Shown one piece after another: positions 44,336-56,430 of a stretch of DNA of 64,000 nucleotides. The stretch's first letter is position 1. Each line of letters begins with the position of its first letter. The notes under the pieces are model-generated. The model searched no databases, was not told the DNA's origin, and saw nothing but the letters and a program-made list of their open reading frames with translations. The stretch comes from Reticulitermes lucifugus (lineage: Eukaryota > Arthropoda > Insecta > Blattodea > Rhinotermitidae): contig JAKCWW010000399.1 of assembly GCA_026260175.1 (NCBI GenBank), positions 138 to 64,137 of the forward strand, written 5' to 3'. A program made the position numbers and the translations under genes.

Positions 44336-47300
44336 AGTCATGAATTTCTACGGCTTGTAAAGTTATTTTCAGAACGACATTTGTAATGTTTGTGAAATAG
44401 AGCAGTATTATAGTAAGTACATTTTGTTATACAGCTGCAAGTTTCTTGCAGGTGAATTAGGCGTGTAGACTAGTTATTTTGTTCTTAGAAACGTGCAGCA
44501 AAAATTTTCCAGTTAAAATTGTCTTTTCTGCCTGAAGACTTAGAAATACCACAGCCAGAACAGGGGCATTGTGGGTCTGAATTGAATCAACATTTAATGA
44601 GCGGGAACTTCTTTTTGTTGCTGGTGAAGGAGCGGGGGTCAGTTTTGTTGCGATGGACCGTACTTGTTCTTAACTTCTTTCATCACATACTGTAACTAAA
44701 TATTTTATAATCTGCGTTGGTTTCCAGCATTTGAGATTTCAGTGCCAGGGTAGATGAGAAGAGTCGGTTTACAGTCAAGAGAAGAGATTACGTTCCGTAT
44801 TGCAAAGTCCAGAAGAGATTCAGATCTCTGCTAGGAAGCCACGATGTCTGTTTTACAGAACGAAGGCCCTTTATTTAGTGAGATTTTGTGTTATATACTA
44901 ATCTGTGATTAAGCTGGGCTGGTTGTTCCGCTTTGCGTTTGTGAGCACATTTATTCTAGATGGCAAATGATTTCTTCTGTCGTTTTTTCTGGCATTGGTT
45001 TTTTATTTATTTTTTTATTTATTTGTTTTTTCCCCCAGTACGCAGCTTTGTATCTAGTCCTTCATTCTGCTAGCCATATTCACCAATACTGAAGCGTCCC
45101 TGGACGTCTTGTAGTCTAGAGATGTTCTTTATCAGACTTTTTTTAACACAATCGATAACTTCCTTGTTCTACTGTGGAAGCTAATTAACCATTTTCCTTG
45201 TTCCCGTTTGTTCTGTTTAATAATATTATTAACAGAATTTTGAGTTATCCACTTCCTTTAGTAATTCTTCTACACCATTCTAAAATCAGTAAATGAATCA
45301 GTCTTACGTTTTCTCGATCTGATACGTTAGGCTGAACTTCTTATCTTAATCATATCAATCGTTTACATTTTGTATATTTCTCATACCTGTATAAGTCTAC
45401 TAAAATTACAAAACCACGCCCACTTGGTATTTACTAGAATTTAATATCTTTCTGTGCCTTGAAGGTCAGTGTATGCATGAAGATTCATATGAAATGTTGG
45501 CATGCAAAACAACCTTCCATCGTGATTTGTTGAAGTAATATGATATGATTAGATATCGTAAAAGTAATGTTGAGACGCCAACTGGTTCATTTATTACGCT
45601 GTGCTTAAATATGTCAACAGAGAGCAGGCCTATAAATTACATTACACTGAAGTTACATTTTATGTAATCGGAGACGTTAGTGTAAAGTGTAGTTGCTTCG
45701 TATTTTTAGTCTTCGCGGTAACATATGACAGGATAATCCAATAAATATGTTGTTGCACCCACCCATCCGGAGTTGCAGCCCTCGTACTGCTACTAACCAA
45801 AGACAGATCAGGCCAGGTTTCATCTGAAGAATTCCGTGGGTTGGGAGAAATCGTGCCAGCTCACAACTTGTGAGGGTCTCAATATATTCTGCTCGTCATT
45901 CGTAAAGCTGTTTACACTTGAGGAGTCATCTGATTGCAGTAACTCAAGATGGGGAATTTGGTTAAGATAAGAGAGTGTGCTGAGAATGTGCTTTCGAAGC
46001 AAGGCCCACTTGCTAACTGGGTGGAGCGTGTCTTGTCGTCGTACGTAGAAATGAGACAGTTGAAGTACGGCTTTCCAGGGACAGTCTTCATTTATTTGCT
46101 TTACCTGTTAACAAGAAAGGTAACTTCCGAGGGTCTTTTACCGTGTATGACATCCGTAATTAGACCATGACACTTGTACTTGTAGGACGGCTTGTTGCAT
46201 TTCATTATTAGTGTTCGTAGTGGTAAAATACTCTTCAATACAGGACTGCCTTTGAAGCCAGGATATTAATTTGGATTCAGATAGTCCCGGATTAAATATG
46301 TACATTACTTCGTATTTAATGTAATTTTTAATTTTAGTAAGTTCTGTTAGTAAGCAGTGTATAGTAACATGGGTTATGTGACATTTGCATTCAAAAGTTT
46401 GATTTCATGATCCGAAACGAAAGGCGTCACTTCTAAAATTTAGGCGTGTATGGAAGGGTAATATTAAAATGTGTTTTGCAGGACTGTTGACAAGGTTTGT
46501 CCTAGGACTGAGTCCAGTGTCCGCCTGATGTAAGTACGGGTCAACAAAGGCCGGGGACATTTTTATGTAGCTGAATGTCTGTTAGCTCTTAAGGACTGTA
46601 CGCCGTGAACTTAGGCAGATGTAGTAGCTAAACTGCATCTGAAATATTTTTGAATGTACGTGGCATCTCTAGTAGGCATCTTTATAGAAGAAAAGTCTTG
46701 TGTGCTCAACGAGAACTCCAGATGGTAAACGTCGTAACCTTCATTGCAGTGTTTCATAATTCCAGCCTTCCCGAAATGCAGTAATACATTTATATATATA
46801 AATATTATCGGACTGTCTTATATGGAAGAAACATAAAAATACGTCTGTAAACATTGATCGTGGGTGAAATAAAAAGGGGTGTGTTCTTTTTTGTTAATAT
46901 CTGATGAACGTGGCGGCTCCGTCCAGCTCTATTACTGACTAGTCGTGGGAATTAGGGGCAGACTGGTTGCATGGTGTAAAGTAGTTCTACTGATGCGTTA
47001 ACCGAACATGTTTAAATTTCCCACCGGCGTATCAATACCAAATGTGTGTTGAAAACAGGATCTTGTAACTTCTAAATGGTAACGAACCGCTTAACTCTGA
47101 GGACGCGGCCTCCTGGAAGGTTTACAGAGTCTGTTAGATGATTACGGATTATTATTGAGATATAATTAGGTAAGTAAATACTATGACGCGATTAAAACTT
47201 CCTGAATAAGGCAACAGATGTCATTTACCACCGATCATTGAGTCTTGCTGCATTAAGCGGTGCTGTTCAGTAGCACACCACAGTGTTCTTTTCGCGCCTT

Positions 47301-47490
47301 CAAGTGAATTAAAGACCGTTTGTATTCACATTCATTCAATGCTGTCTCAGTGATAATCAATGTCAGTATGCAGGTTTGGAACTTGCCAGTACAATAGGCC
47401 TTCTCCGAAGTGTAACATTTGTCTTCTGCAATGTACTTCACACATAATTAAAAAAGTGAAGGTAAACCTGTCCCTGTGGACACCACGAAA
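44336..47490. other. No gene recognised
   Basis: A T-rich tract (TTTTTTATTTATTTTTTTAT) lies near 44999. Frames are under 75 codons. Nothing else was identified. Confidence 0.4.
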
Positions 47491-47494
47491 GTGT

Positions 47495-47632
47495 GTGGGA
47501 TTATGGAGGTGTACCTCCGCTCATTCTTAACGTCGGTACTGGATATAGATGAGTGCTCAGTGACACTCCCCGAGCGCTTTACTACCGGGGAAAGAACCCC
47601 AGTGTCCATTGAATAGAAGGCTAATGAGTATA
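47495..47632 (-). repeat. SINE-A copy 4
   Basis: The minus strand reads TTCTATTCAATGGACACTGG, TTCTTTCCCCGGTAG, AAGCGCTCGGGGAGTGTC, TACCGACGTTAAGAATGAGC and GGAGGTACACCTCC, the SINE-A body order. The tRNA-like head is absent. Confidence 0.65.
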
Positions 47633-47697
47633 GCCTTTTATTGATTTACTCTTGTTTCTTCTGTAAACACGTTACGGTCATGTACGTGTTTTTAAAG

Positions 47698-47790
47698 GAG
47701 CGCCGGCTTAGCTTATTGGGTAGAAAATGGCTTGAAACTACACAGCTTGATTCGATCCATCCTTGAGCGATAGATTTTCCAATCACCTCC
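47698..47790 (+). repeat. tRNA-like SINE head
   Basis: GGCTTAGCTTATTGGGTAG (A-box region) and TTGATTCGATCC (B box, about 47749) are 45 bp apart. The tail GATAGATTTTCCAATCACC may be its body. Not clearly related to A, B or C. Confidence 0.4.
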
Positions 47791-48575
47791 GTAACGAGAT
47801 GCGGACAGTTTATTTTTCAAACAGTTGCTGTAACGACAACAGCAGTCGAGGACAGTATCACTGACATGTGGCGTTGGCGACTTGCCCTTATGGTAAAGGA
47901 CGCTGAAGGACTATCGCGTTCATGAATATGCAGATAGCTGTTACAACATGCTTTCGAAAGTCTTTGTAATTTACAAACGATCATACTTTTCCGTACTGTC
48001 AAAATAAAGCCTTTATATTCCGTTCCTTGTTTTTAGTGACAATAGCTTTTCAGGCAGTGAAATTACGAATAATTTATATCGAGAATATTCAGTCTTCTGG
48101 CGGGACGTTATGGTGACTAATTAATTTGTACACTTTACTTTATTATTCTTGATGGAAGAGACTTTTATTATGGCAATGAAGCTTCAAGTTCTGTAATGCG
48201 ATGGAGATTATTTACATCTGAATTTAATGACACTTATATACTGCGTAAATTACGTTTCGTGAAATGAGGCGATTTAATAGTTAAACAGTTATGGCACTGT
48301 GAATTGGAAAAGTTTGCGAAAGATGTGGCGGCGTTATGTCTTAAGATATATCTCATCGTGAGCCTAGAAGGATGTACGAGTAAATATGAAAACCTCAAAT
48401 CTGATGTAAATGGGGAACGAATACAAGCCAGATATGTTATCGCTGAGCGAAAGCTGATCAATGCGTGTGGTTGTACGAGTAAAATAGCATTTCTAATTGT
48501 GTACTTCGCTTGATATACGCCAAATTTATTTAGATGTGTATTTAAATAATATAAATTTGAGTTTAGGTGGTTCAT
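47791..48575. other. No gene recognised
   Basis: The complementary frames 48234-48575 (113 codons, minus) and 48304-48513 (plus) have no domain. The short repeat TTGTACGAGTAAAATA / GATGTACGAGTAAATA (48373, 48472) is minor. Confidence 0.4.
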
Positions 48576-48620
48576 ACCAACGTTTCGGAGGCACCCGATG
48601 CTTCCATATTCAGGGTTCCC
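48576..48620 (-). ncRNA. Hammerhead-like motif HH-5
   Basis: On the minus strand CTGAATA (48607-48613), one T, and GGAAGCA pairing with TGCCTCC (one mismatch in 7) around TCGGG are followed by GAAACGTTGG (GAAAC at 48582-48586). The first box differs from CTGANGA at one position, so activity is unlikely. The downstream GTTGGTA matches the foldback at 19338. Confidence 0.5.
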
Positions 48621-49460
48621 TCATGATATTGTATAGTCTGGTGTTATTAGTTAAAATACCTTATTTTGATTTTGCAGTTCTTTTCACGCTTGTATCTTTT
48701 GTTCCAAAGTGGAAGTCAGGTACTACGGATTGACCTGCCTTTCATTCAACGTGTGGTATGGCTCGAAGTCCCGTTCGAGTTGTCGAACAGTTTCGATGCT
48801 CCTATCCACTTAAGGGTCCGGGTGATGTATTTTTATTATTGGGGCGAAACCGCAAGTACGCACCCGCGGAAAGCGAGAGATGACTGTATTCAGTTCCAAT
48901 TTATTTAAACTGGTGCCCTTTCCTTTTTAATTGACCACAGAATCGTTTAAACGTTTAAAATCATACAGTGTTTTGAGTGTGCAATCGTTGCTCGGATATA
49001 GGTTAAGTAAGAGTTAGGCAGCACAAAATTGAACTCTTTCTGTTCTGTTTAACACGAATCTTGGCGCAGTTGTAAACTTAGACCTATGACTTTCGGTCAG
49101 TTACATGGGTGGAGAAATTTGCCGTAGAAAAAAAAACAACTCGTTTACGGTTGTGTTAATATTGGCGTTTGCATTTTGCCAGCACTTGGGGAAAAGGAAT
49201 TTCTATGTAAATAGAACAAAAATAACTCAGCCTGATTGATAGTTCGTCATTCTTAGCAGGATAATGGTAAATTGGAAGTGTCGGCTACTGGTATAGTTCA
49301 TGTAACAGACTGCCCTGCTGTAATATGAGTCTGAAGGTTTCTGATGGTCGTCTGTAACAATATATGGAGCATTGCCCATTGACCCAGGTTAGAGACAACT
49401 TTCCGATGGCTGCTTCTGTTTCCGTCATGAGGCGACAAAATAAGAGAAAGGATTCCCAAC
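48621..49460. other. No gene recognised
   Basis: No frame above 80 codons with protein-like features. Confidence 0.4.
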
Positions 49461-49461
49461 A

Positions 49462-49560
49462 GTTAGGCCCGCAGCCTCAGACCCTGGATCTTGGGCGGGG
49501 TATGAATCCCTGCTCCATCTGATAATTTTATGACGGAATTATCACCGTTTTCCGAAACGC
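49462..49560 (+). repeat. Possible tRNA-like SINE head
   Basis: CGCAGCCTCAGACC is followed 20 bp later by GGGGTATGAATCCCTGC, a B-box-like block. Weak. Confidence 0.3.
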
Positions 49561-49707
49561 TGCTGTTGAAAAGCTGGTCGATCGGGAAGGCAAAACATGT
49601 AATTATATTGCAATGTTGACTAGTTTTCATATTCTATATTTCAGTTTTGTGATAGTACCTATATCCATATTACGTGACTTCATCTTATTAATTATAAGTA
49701 GGTACAT

Positions 49708-49978
49708 TAACTGCGCTACGGGTTGGACGACCGAGGAATCTTGGTTCGGTTCCCGACAGATGCAAAATATTTTTCTCTATTTCCAAAGCATCCAGCCCGT
49801 CTCTGAGGCCTATCCAGCCTCACGTTCAGTGGATCCCGGGGGTAAAGCAGCCGGGGCGTGTAGCCGACCAATTACTCCCATCTAGTGCCGAAGTTATGAA
49901 TGGATGGAGCTCTACCTCCATTTCCCCATATTCTCGTGGCGTGACCAGAGACAGCTTTACGTTTTTACCTTTACATAT
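49708..49978 (+). repeat. SINE-A copy 5
   Basis: The B box is GGTTCGGTTCCCGAC (49744). Then come CCAGCCCGTCTCTGAGGCC, GATCCCGGGGGTAAAGC, CCGGGGCGTGTAGCCGACC, CCCATCTAGTGCCG, GGATGGAGCTCTACCTCC, TCTCGTGGCGTGACC and a short TTTACC tail. It is nearly full length. Confidence 0.75.
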
Positions 49979-50097
49979 CGATCTGAATTGTGTGTGACAG
50001 TGAGTTGAAACAGGGGTAAATGTATGGTGTGTACAACGAATAACGTGTGAGGGTTGACAGTGATTAGACTTTGATTGAAAGGATGCTGTTTGAATTA

Positions 50098-50150
50098 GGC
50101 ACCACCTGAGGACGGAAGCGGTTAACTTCCGAAACGTTGTCATTGTGTTT
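50098..50150 (+). ncRNA. Hammerhead-like motif HH-6
   Basis: CTGAGGA (50106-50112), one C, then GGAAG pairing with CTTCC around CGGTTAA, then GAAACG (50131-50136). Both boxes are consensus and the five-pair stem is perfect. The same CTGAGGA-C-GGAAGC core is found at 60364-60334 on the minus strand. Stem I is not obvious. Confidence 0.6.
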
Positions 50151-51975
50151 AGTATTGTTGATGACGGAGAAAGCCCTTGTTAATGCTAGTGATATTATTC
50201 ATGTGAAACCATTGTCAAGAATTCATATGTTACAATATTTTGTCGTGTAGACTAATAATGTATTTGTTGTTGTTTATGCACCCACATAGTCTTAATTAAG
50301 CTGTCTACTTTTCTCCTCCCTTACCTTGTAGACCTAAGAGATTTTTTATGTCTTGTGTGGTCTTCATGTTAGCCTGACATGCTATCTTAGGCGGGATCGT
50401 GGAACATCCGGTCGCAGCAGAGCATAAACACTAAAAGTGTTAATGTCTTGTGCAATGTAGGGTAGACGGCGGCTATGCCCTCCGATTACACTTGGTATTG
50501 TGTTTCTTTTGCTTTGGCCTTGACTTAGCTTGTTAGTTTAATTACAGCCAACTGCGGGTTGTTTCAAGTCCTATGCCCCTGCTGCAGTAATGTTATGGAA
50601 CAAGTGTCTGTGGATTACTTTGCCTGTAAATGTAAGAAGAAATCGTAGTAGAGATTTGAGGTTCTCAGGGCGGTGAACGGCTGTGTGTGATGTTACGCCA
50701 TCTAGTCTGGTACAGTGGTACCTATCCACGAGTAGATATTACGTCACATCACAAAAGACAGGTTAAACGTTTTGTATGTCCTTATTCTTAAATGCTCGTA
50801 CTCCCTGTCAGATATCTATTAAATTCGCACGAAAAACATACAGCATATCTCATCTTAAACTTTGTAGATTGCCTGGTGTTTTTTGACTTTAACTTGGGGG
50901 GTGTGAACGAACCGCATTTCTTTTTAAATATTCAGGCTATATTAGACTCGGATTTAGACTGTATTTAGTAAATTGCAGTTAGTGTACATTATTTTTCACC
51001 AATCTGTGAGGCAGGTGAACGTCGCTGTGTGCTTGCTTATTTTCTTACGTCTACTGAAATTATATTGGCATATTTCGTAATTCTGGACATCCACGGCTCA
51101 TTTTGTTGTGCCCTGTAAACCGAAATGTAAACGTGACAGTTGTCAGACAATCGTACTTGTATACAATCATGTTCGTACTGCTAGAAAAAAATTAACACTT
51201 GCGTTTCCGAAATGTGTCAAGGATCAGGCCAACAGGATTTACAGGTATTAGTGCGTATTTGAATCAGTTACTACATTCTTCCATTAGTCATCAGTCCAAC
51301 TATATGCCTATACGATGTCACGGATATGTATAACAGGAAAGAGACGTCAGTAAAACTTTTTCATTCGGATGTGTTAAAACTGCCAGTCATTCGTGTACGT
51401 GGCTAACTGCAGACTGCGCGTACTTGTATCATTATCCTACGAGATCTTTTTTTCTCTGCACGTCGGTTGTATTATTTGCTTCGGTATTAGCTTTGGGTCG
51501 TCTTTTAGTGATATCGTAACGCTGATATTTGCAGTGTTCCCAAAGTCTTGTGACAGCCTTATTTTAAAATGTTGTGTGTGTGAGCAAGACCGTGTAAATA
51601 AGACCCTTGCGGGGTCATGGGTTTCTTGTCTTTTCATTTCTTACTGTTGATGTCATTACAAAAATGTTCCGTTTCACATACGGTGGCGTTCTATATTGGC
51701 CAACCCTGCAGGCCTGCTGCCTATTTCTCTATGCAAATTATATTTTGTGCCGCCATCCGGAACTCCTATTTTCAGTCGCAGTTAAGATAAAGAACCCAGT
51801 GAACGTGCCTTGCTGTTCGCTTAAGTTATTCCTAGCGATTAGAATAAATCGTTCGATATCATGCAGGAAACACTTCGTTGTATTAGGGTCGAGTACAGAA
51901 TCTTAGTAAAGCTATACATAGAGAAACTTAAGTCATTTACGTAATATGTGTTGGATAAAGAAGTGTGCTGTTAAC
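50151..51975. other. No gene recognised
   Basis: Frames of 85 and 99 codons (51393-51650, 51607-51906) are hydrophobic but lack any recognisable family feature. Confidence 0.4.
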
Positions 51976-51977
51976 AA

Positions 51978-52260
51978 ATACCGTATTTCCTCGATTCTAA
52001 GACTTCATCGATATTAGTCATCCCCTTTGCATGCGTCAGTCTTTAAGAAAGGGCTGCAGCATTCATATCAGCGTGTCTTCCTTTCTGCGGCCCAGTGAAG
52101 AACTTGGTGATTGCCTTACACGCAAATATGGAAGCACAGTCTTGCCTCCAACGACGAACATTTGCTTCACTTATTGTACATTTACGTTGTGCATCTCTTC
52201 CCATACTTTGCAGCGTACGTGATGACTTTTCTTTTTGATGCGCCGTCATAATGGGACCGT
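51978..52260 (-). pseudogene. pogo/CENP-B-type transposase HTH relic
   Basis: The minus frame 52249-52043 encodes KCTISEANVRRWRQDCASIF, then ACKAITKFFTGPQKGRH. This resembles the N-terminal CENP-B/Psq-type helix-turn-helix of pogo/Tigger-like transposases (FGVSEANVRRWR..FTGPKKGRHPE). The DDE catalytic domain is missing. At the left edge ACCGTATTTCCTCGATTCTA (51980) resembles a transposon terminus. The element probably lost most of its interior. A host gene with this domain is less likely, because the frame stops at once and neighbours are repeats. Confidence 0.6.
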
Positions 52261-52400
52261 TTCGAGGGCATTGTACAGTGGCAATTACCTATGTTATTTG
52301 GGAGTTGAAATTTTTTGGAAAGCTTAAAATACGCCTGCATGTAGCACTTAAGTCTATCCAACGGCGAACTGAGACGGTAACCGAATGTTCAACAATGCCA
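52261..52400. other. No feature recognised
   Basis: Short spacer; the other end of the pogo-like element was not found here. Confidence 0.3.
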
Positions 52401-52404
52401 ACAG

Positions 52405-52532
52405 CACCCACCCGTGACAGCCCACCCCCATCTAGTGTCAGGGTTAAAGAAGGAGTAGAACTATACCTCTACTCCCCTTCTGGGCCTTCGTTGCCTGTTC
52501 TAGGGAGAACTTTACCTTTACCTTTACCCACC
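52405..52532 (+). repeat. SINE-A copy 6 (3' part, TTTACC tail)
   Basis: CCCATCTAGTGTCAGGGTTA, GTAGAACTATACCTCTACTC and GGGCCTTCGTTGCCTG lead into TTTACCTTTACCTTTACC, the cleanest 3' tail of the family. The tRNA-like half is missing. Confidence 0.7.
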
Positions 52533-53274
52533 CGTGACTTCCCTTCCGGACGCATAATTGAAAGAAAGGGTTTAAGACTCAACGAATGAACTCGGGGCGA
52601 TCTCATTTCATAGTGTTAGTTAATGTTAAAATTAATGTTAAGATCAGCATTATGTTACAGATTTAGCAGGATGATGTTCCTTTTTACCTAGGACAGTGGT
52701 ATAGCCAGTCTTCGAAACTCGAAGTTTCCTTGGAACGTATTTGAACAATGTATGAAGTCCACTATGTGTGCCATAGTACGTAATAATGACGTATTTAGTG
52801 GCTGCATGTGAATTTAATGTTGCTTGATTATAAGGAACGAATGTTATCATAATCCTAATTAAGCAGTTCAGCGAAGAGCTATACTTACACCATGTCTAAG
52901 TGAAGGCGCCTGTTAAGTACACACTGTAGACGTTTACAGCTTTCTTAATTTCCTGATATCAGTAATGCAAAGATGACTGTCGCGGGATTTTTTGCACAGC
53001 TTTCGAGACCCTTGGAACATCGATGTCGTATTGAATCTTACTTAATCGCACTTCGATGTGTAGAAGTGTGTGCTTGTTCGTTATAGCTGCCGTTTGTCGA
53101 AGCTTTCGTTCAGAATGACATGTAGGAACTTCTTTCATTTAAAGAGAATCATTTTCGCGGTGTTTCTTTTTTCCCCCCCTTTTGTTTCAGTAATATGGGG
53201 TACTGTGACTATACATGCGTAATGAAATTAATATAAGGGCATTTTGATTTTGCTTTCGTATTGAAAAATAAATC

Positions 53275-53388
53275 CATGGCGTGAAGCTGACCAATAATCC
53301 CCATCTAGTGTCGAGGTGAAGAATAAGTGGAGCCATACGTCCTCTCCCTGATATGCCGTCATGGCGTTCAAAAGGACAACCTTTTGTT
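53275..53388 (+). repeat. SINE-A copy 7 (3' part)
   Basis: GGCGTGAAGCTGACCAATAA, CCCATCTAGTGTCGAGG, AGTGGAGCCATACGTCC and GCCGTCATGGCGTTC follow the SINE-A order. Confidence 0.65.
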
Positions 53389-55485
53389 TTGTCTTTGTAT
53401 TCACCGAGTGCTTTTTAACAATTACATTAAAGTCTACCTTTATTTTAACTTCATGTACTCGTTTACTTATTACTTCGGCTGTTACAGTAGAGTATTTTAA
53501 ATCAACGTCCGACCTTTCTGTCATTTCTGTTTCGGAAAGGGGTGATTTGTAATCATGTTTGGTTTCAAGTGTTTGTTCGACTATTCATGAAGTGTCAAGG
53601 TGCTCACTTCGGTTTACACAGATATTGAAATTGTTGAAGGATGTCAAGATAAGTACTTCTGAAGGTTGGATAGGAAGCACGTTGCCTGGAGCGGGCGATT
53701 CTGTCCGCGGAAGTCCCGTAGTACCTAATGTATTGCGCTCCACAGACCTCCACATTGCAAATTATATAAGGCATTACTAATTATTACACATTTCCTACGC
53801 CATGTATCGCCTGGCCTTTGTTGCGAATGTAATTAAGAATAACTGTTCTTGAGGTATTCAGGAATAACGTGTGCTATTAATGTTTGCAAGTTTGGACGGT
53901 GGCTGATGGTGATTGCCACGTTTCGTAAATGTTTATATGGCTACCAACATATGTCGCTTGGGAGTGTCCGGGTTAATAAGGGGCATGGACACAATACTTA
54001 TATCTGTCTCTTGTGCCAAGTTTCAGCCTCGAGCCAAACACATATCGCATCGTGTGTGAGAGTGATTTATACATACAGCCTCTGCTGAAGAGCACAAAGT
54101 GTTTATTAATAACTTCTGAGAGACCAGCATTCACTTTCAAGTATGAGTTATCAAGTGTCAGGAAATCCATGGACATATGTAGGAATATCCATGAACACTT
54201 GAACGAGGATTTAGCATTCGGTCTCTGCCAGAACCATTAAAACATAAGACAGAATTTCATGAAAACTGAAATTTGTTTGTTGTGGAGGACACCCTTCTGC
54301 CTTTGTTTTGAGACTGGTTTAAGTTAATTACGAAAGCATTGAACGAATCACTGGTGATTTATAGGCCCGAAGGTCTGTGTGTGGCCTGTGTAATGCATTA
54401 CTAGCATTAAGGTGTTCATATAATTCAGAAAGTCGTGTCTCAGTGCTTGTAACAGCTAGGTTATTTTGTGAAGTAAACTGTAACTACAGCCGACCTGACT
54501 TTGTCGACAGCTTGCATTTATGCCCCATTTTTCATTCCACACGACATTACGGTTTGAATTCAGTGCTCTTTTGCAACGTGGAAACTATACACAGAGTTGC
54601 AGTTTCAAAGCTTATGTATAACGTTCAGAAATGTGAAGAGTAAATAACACATCACTGATAGTGTAAATAGAAAACCAGTCTGTGCGATCTATCCTCATAA
54701 TTTATTAGTTACTGGTATAAGTTTCTATTTTTCAGTTTTCTCTTTTACTTATTTCGGGAGAAAATCTTATTGTCATGTGTAGCAGATACTTGGTGTGACT
54801 TTATCCAAGACGCTATAACATACATGCGTTAATGCTGTATATTCATATAGCTATGTTACAAAGAAAATCGAAGTCAAATGCTTCTGCCTACTCTTGTTGT
54901 GGGAAATGCAGTCATATTCTCACACAGTGTCTTTTAGAGTAACGTGAAAATTTGCGTGTGCACAAACCAGTATGACGATAGGCGACTTCAACTGGCGTCG
55001 ATAATATGAAATCCGAAGAATGGACGAGATTCGGGAGACAAGAGGATTGGGAAGCTTCGTTTTATTCGTTTACAGGACGTTACTATGCGGGACCTGTTGT
55101 AGCAGTCTCTGTATAGCAATCTGTCTCCAAATGCGGATTTCAAGTATCTGCGTTTTGCCATTTGATTTCTGTTTTACCAACCGCACCATTTGGTTTTGTG
55201 TATTTTGATTTGTATAAACTCGGCACTCTACATGTCTGCATATTAGTTATACATGAAAAAATAATTTTCTTAACACAGTTTCTCACGTATACTTAATTTT
55301 GAACAGAAAATCGCCTAGGTTCCTAAGACACAAAACTTTGTTCGTGAAGACTCCCACATTTCACATACTATCAAGCTGAAGGTATCGGCACGTCTTAAAT
55401 TAACATGCAGGGCGTCCTCCACGCCACTCATGGCACACCGGTCTTTCTTGGTTTCTCTCCTACACCCCTAAACTCCGCAAAGCCA
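53389..55485. other. No gene recognised
   Basis: Complementary frames at 53849-54240 do not resemble known proteins. No repeats recognised. Confidence 0.4.
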
Positions 55486-55486
55486 C

Positions 55487-55512
55487 CTTTCTTTCTTTCT
55501 TTCTTTCTTTCC
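55487..55512. repeat. (CTTT)n microsatellite
   Basis: Six CTTT units. The minus frame 55428-55616 reads it as KERKKERKK and is not a gene. Confidence 0.95.
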
Positions 55513-55754
55513 TGATGCATTGTCCATTTTGTCTTTCTCCTTCCTATTTCGTTTTGATGGTAGTATGAAGGGCAAGGGAAAGCATTTTCACCACTCTGGC
55601 AAACATTCTTTGTCACGAGTATCTTGACATTTGTTTTCCTAGGCTCAAAAATAATTCATCACATTTCTTAACCCTCCCCTCGTGTATGAGGCGGGGGAGA
55701 ATTGCATAGTGACGGTGTTTGTGATTTTATAGTCCCCGGCAAACATTAGGGTGA

Positions 55755-56088
55755 TCAAATGAAGAGAATAGGTGGGACGTGAGGAACGTATGCGAGAGAA
55801 GAGAAATACGTACATGGTGTTAGTTGCTAAACTTGAAAGAAAGAGACCGCTCGGAAGACCTAGGCAGAGATGGGAATATGATATTAAAATAGCTTTGAAA
55901 TAAGTCGGGTAGAAGGGAATGGAGTGGACTCATCTGACTGTCCTAGGAAAGGGACCAGTGGGCAGGCTTGTATGAACACGGTAACGAACTTTCGAGTTCC
56001 ATAAAATACGGCGAATTCCTGGACTAGCTAAGGAACTGCATTATTAGGCTTCTCAACAATCATGGATTTAGTTAGTTACCCCCTCATA
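55755..56088 (+). mobile_element. LINE 3'-end relic
   Basis: The plus strand gives YMVLVAKLERKRPLGRPRQR followed by WEYDIKIALK. After stops come WTHLTVLGKGPVG and the 3' UTR TCCATAAAATACGGCGAATT..ATTAGGCTTCTCAACAATC. This is the same family as at 6925 and 33955, with the GRPRQRW motif well kept. It ends where the minus-strand LINE fragment begins. Confidence 0.75.
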
Positions 56089-56089
56089 T

Positions 56090-56430
56090 AAGCCAAGCCT
56101 AGTCTTGAAAATTCGTCATTTACTCTTTTCGCCAGATGATGTGTCTTGGTGCTCTATCTGAGAAGTTTTGCAATTTTCAACTACATTCGCATTACCCTGG
56201 AATAGTACATGGCGCCATTACTTCAAATTCTTATCATATGTAGCCCCTTCCGCTGTCCCTGCCAATTCCGTTTCGGTCGTACCATTTATTGTACATCTAG
56301 AAACACCAAATACATTATTACCAAATCTCCCCTGAATAACATTTACTTCTTCGCATTCATGAATTTCCCATAATTCAGCTCCAGATATCTTCCTGGACTC
56401 AAGTAAGATGTAAACGTTTCCCGAGGTCAT
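56090..56430 (-). mobile_element. LINE RT-end relic
   Basis: The minus frame 56430-56218 encodes GAELWEIHECEEVNVIQGRF, then GNNVFGVSRCTINGTTETEL. This matches the region after the RT domain of insect LINEs (GAEIWG..EVDKIQGRFCKRVLGVPRC..NGAAELELGR). Lower down, across stops, FSRLGLAYMRG corresponds to the LGLGYIW tail. The RT catalytic core is absent. It faces the LINE tail at 55755-56088 end to end. Confidence 0.7.

Noticed and set aside
49510-49560. CTGATAA..GAAACG on the plus strand as another hammerhead
   Set aside because: The intervening hairpin (ACGG/CCGT) is not adjacent to the boxes and the spacing differs from the family.
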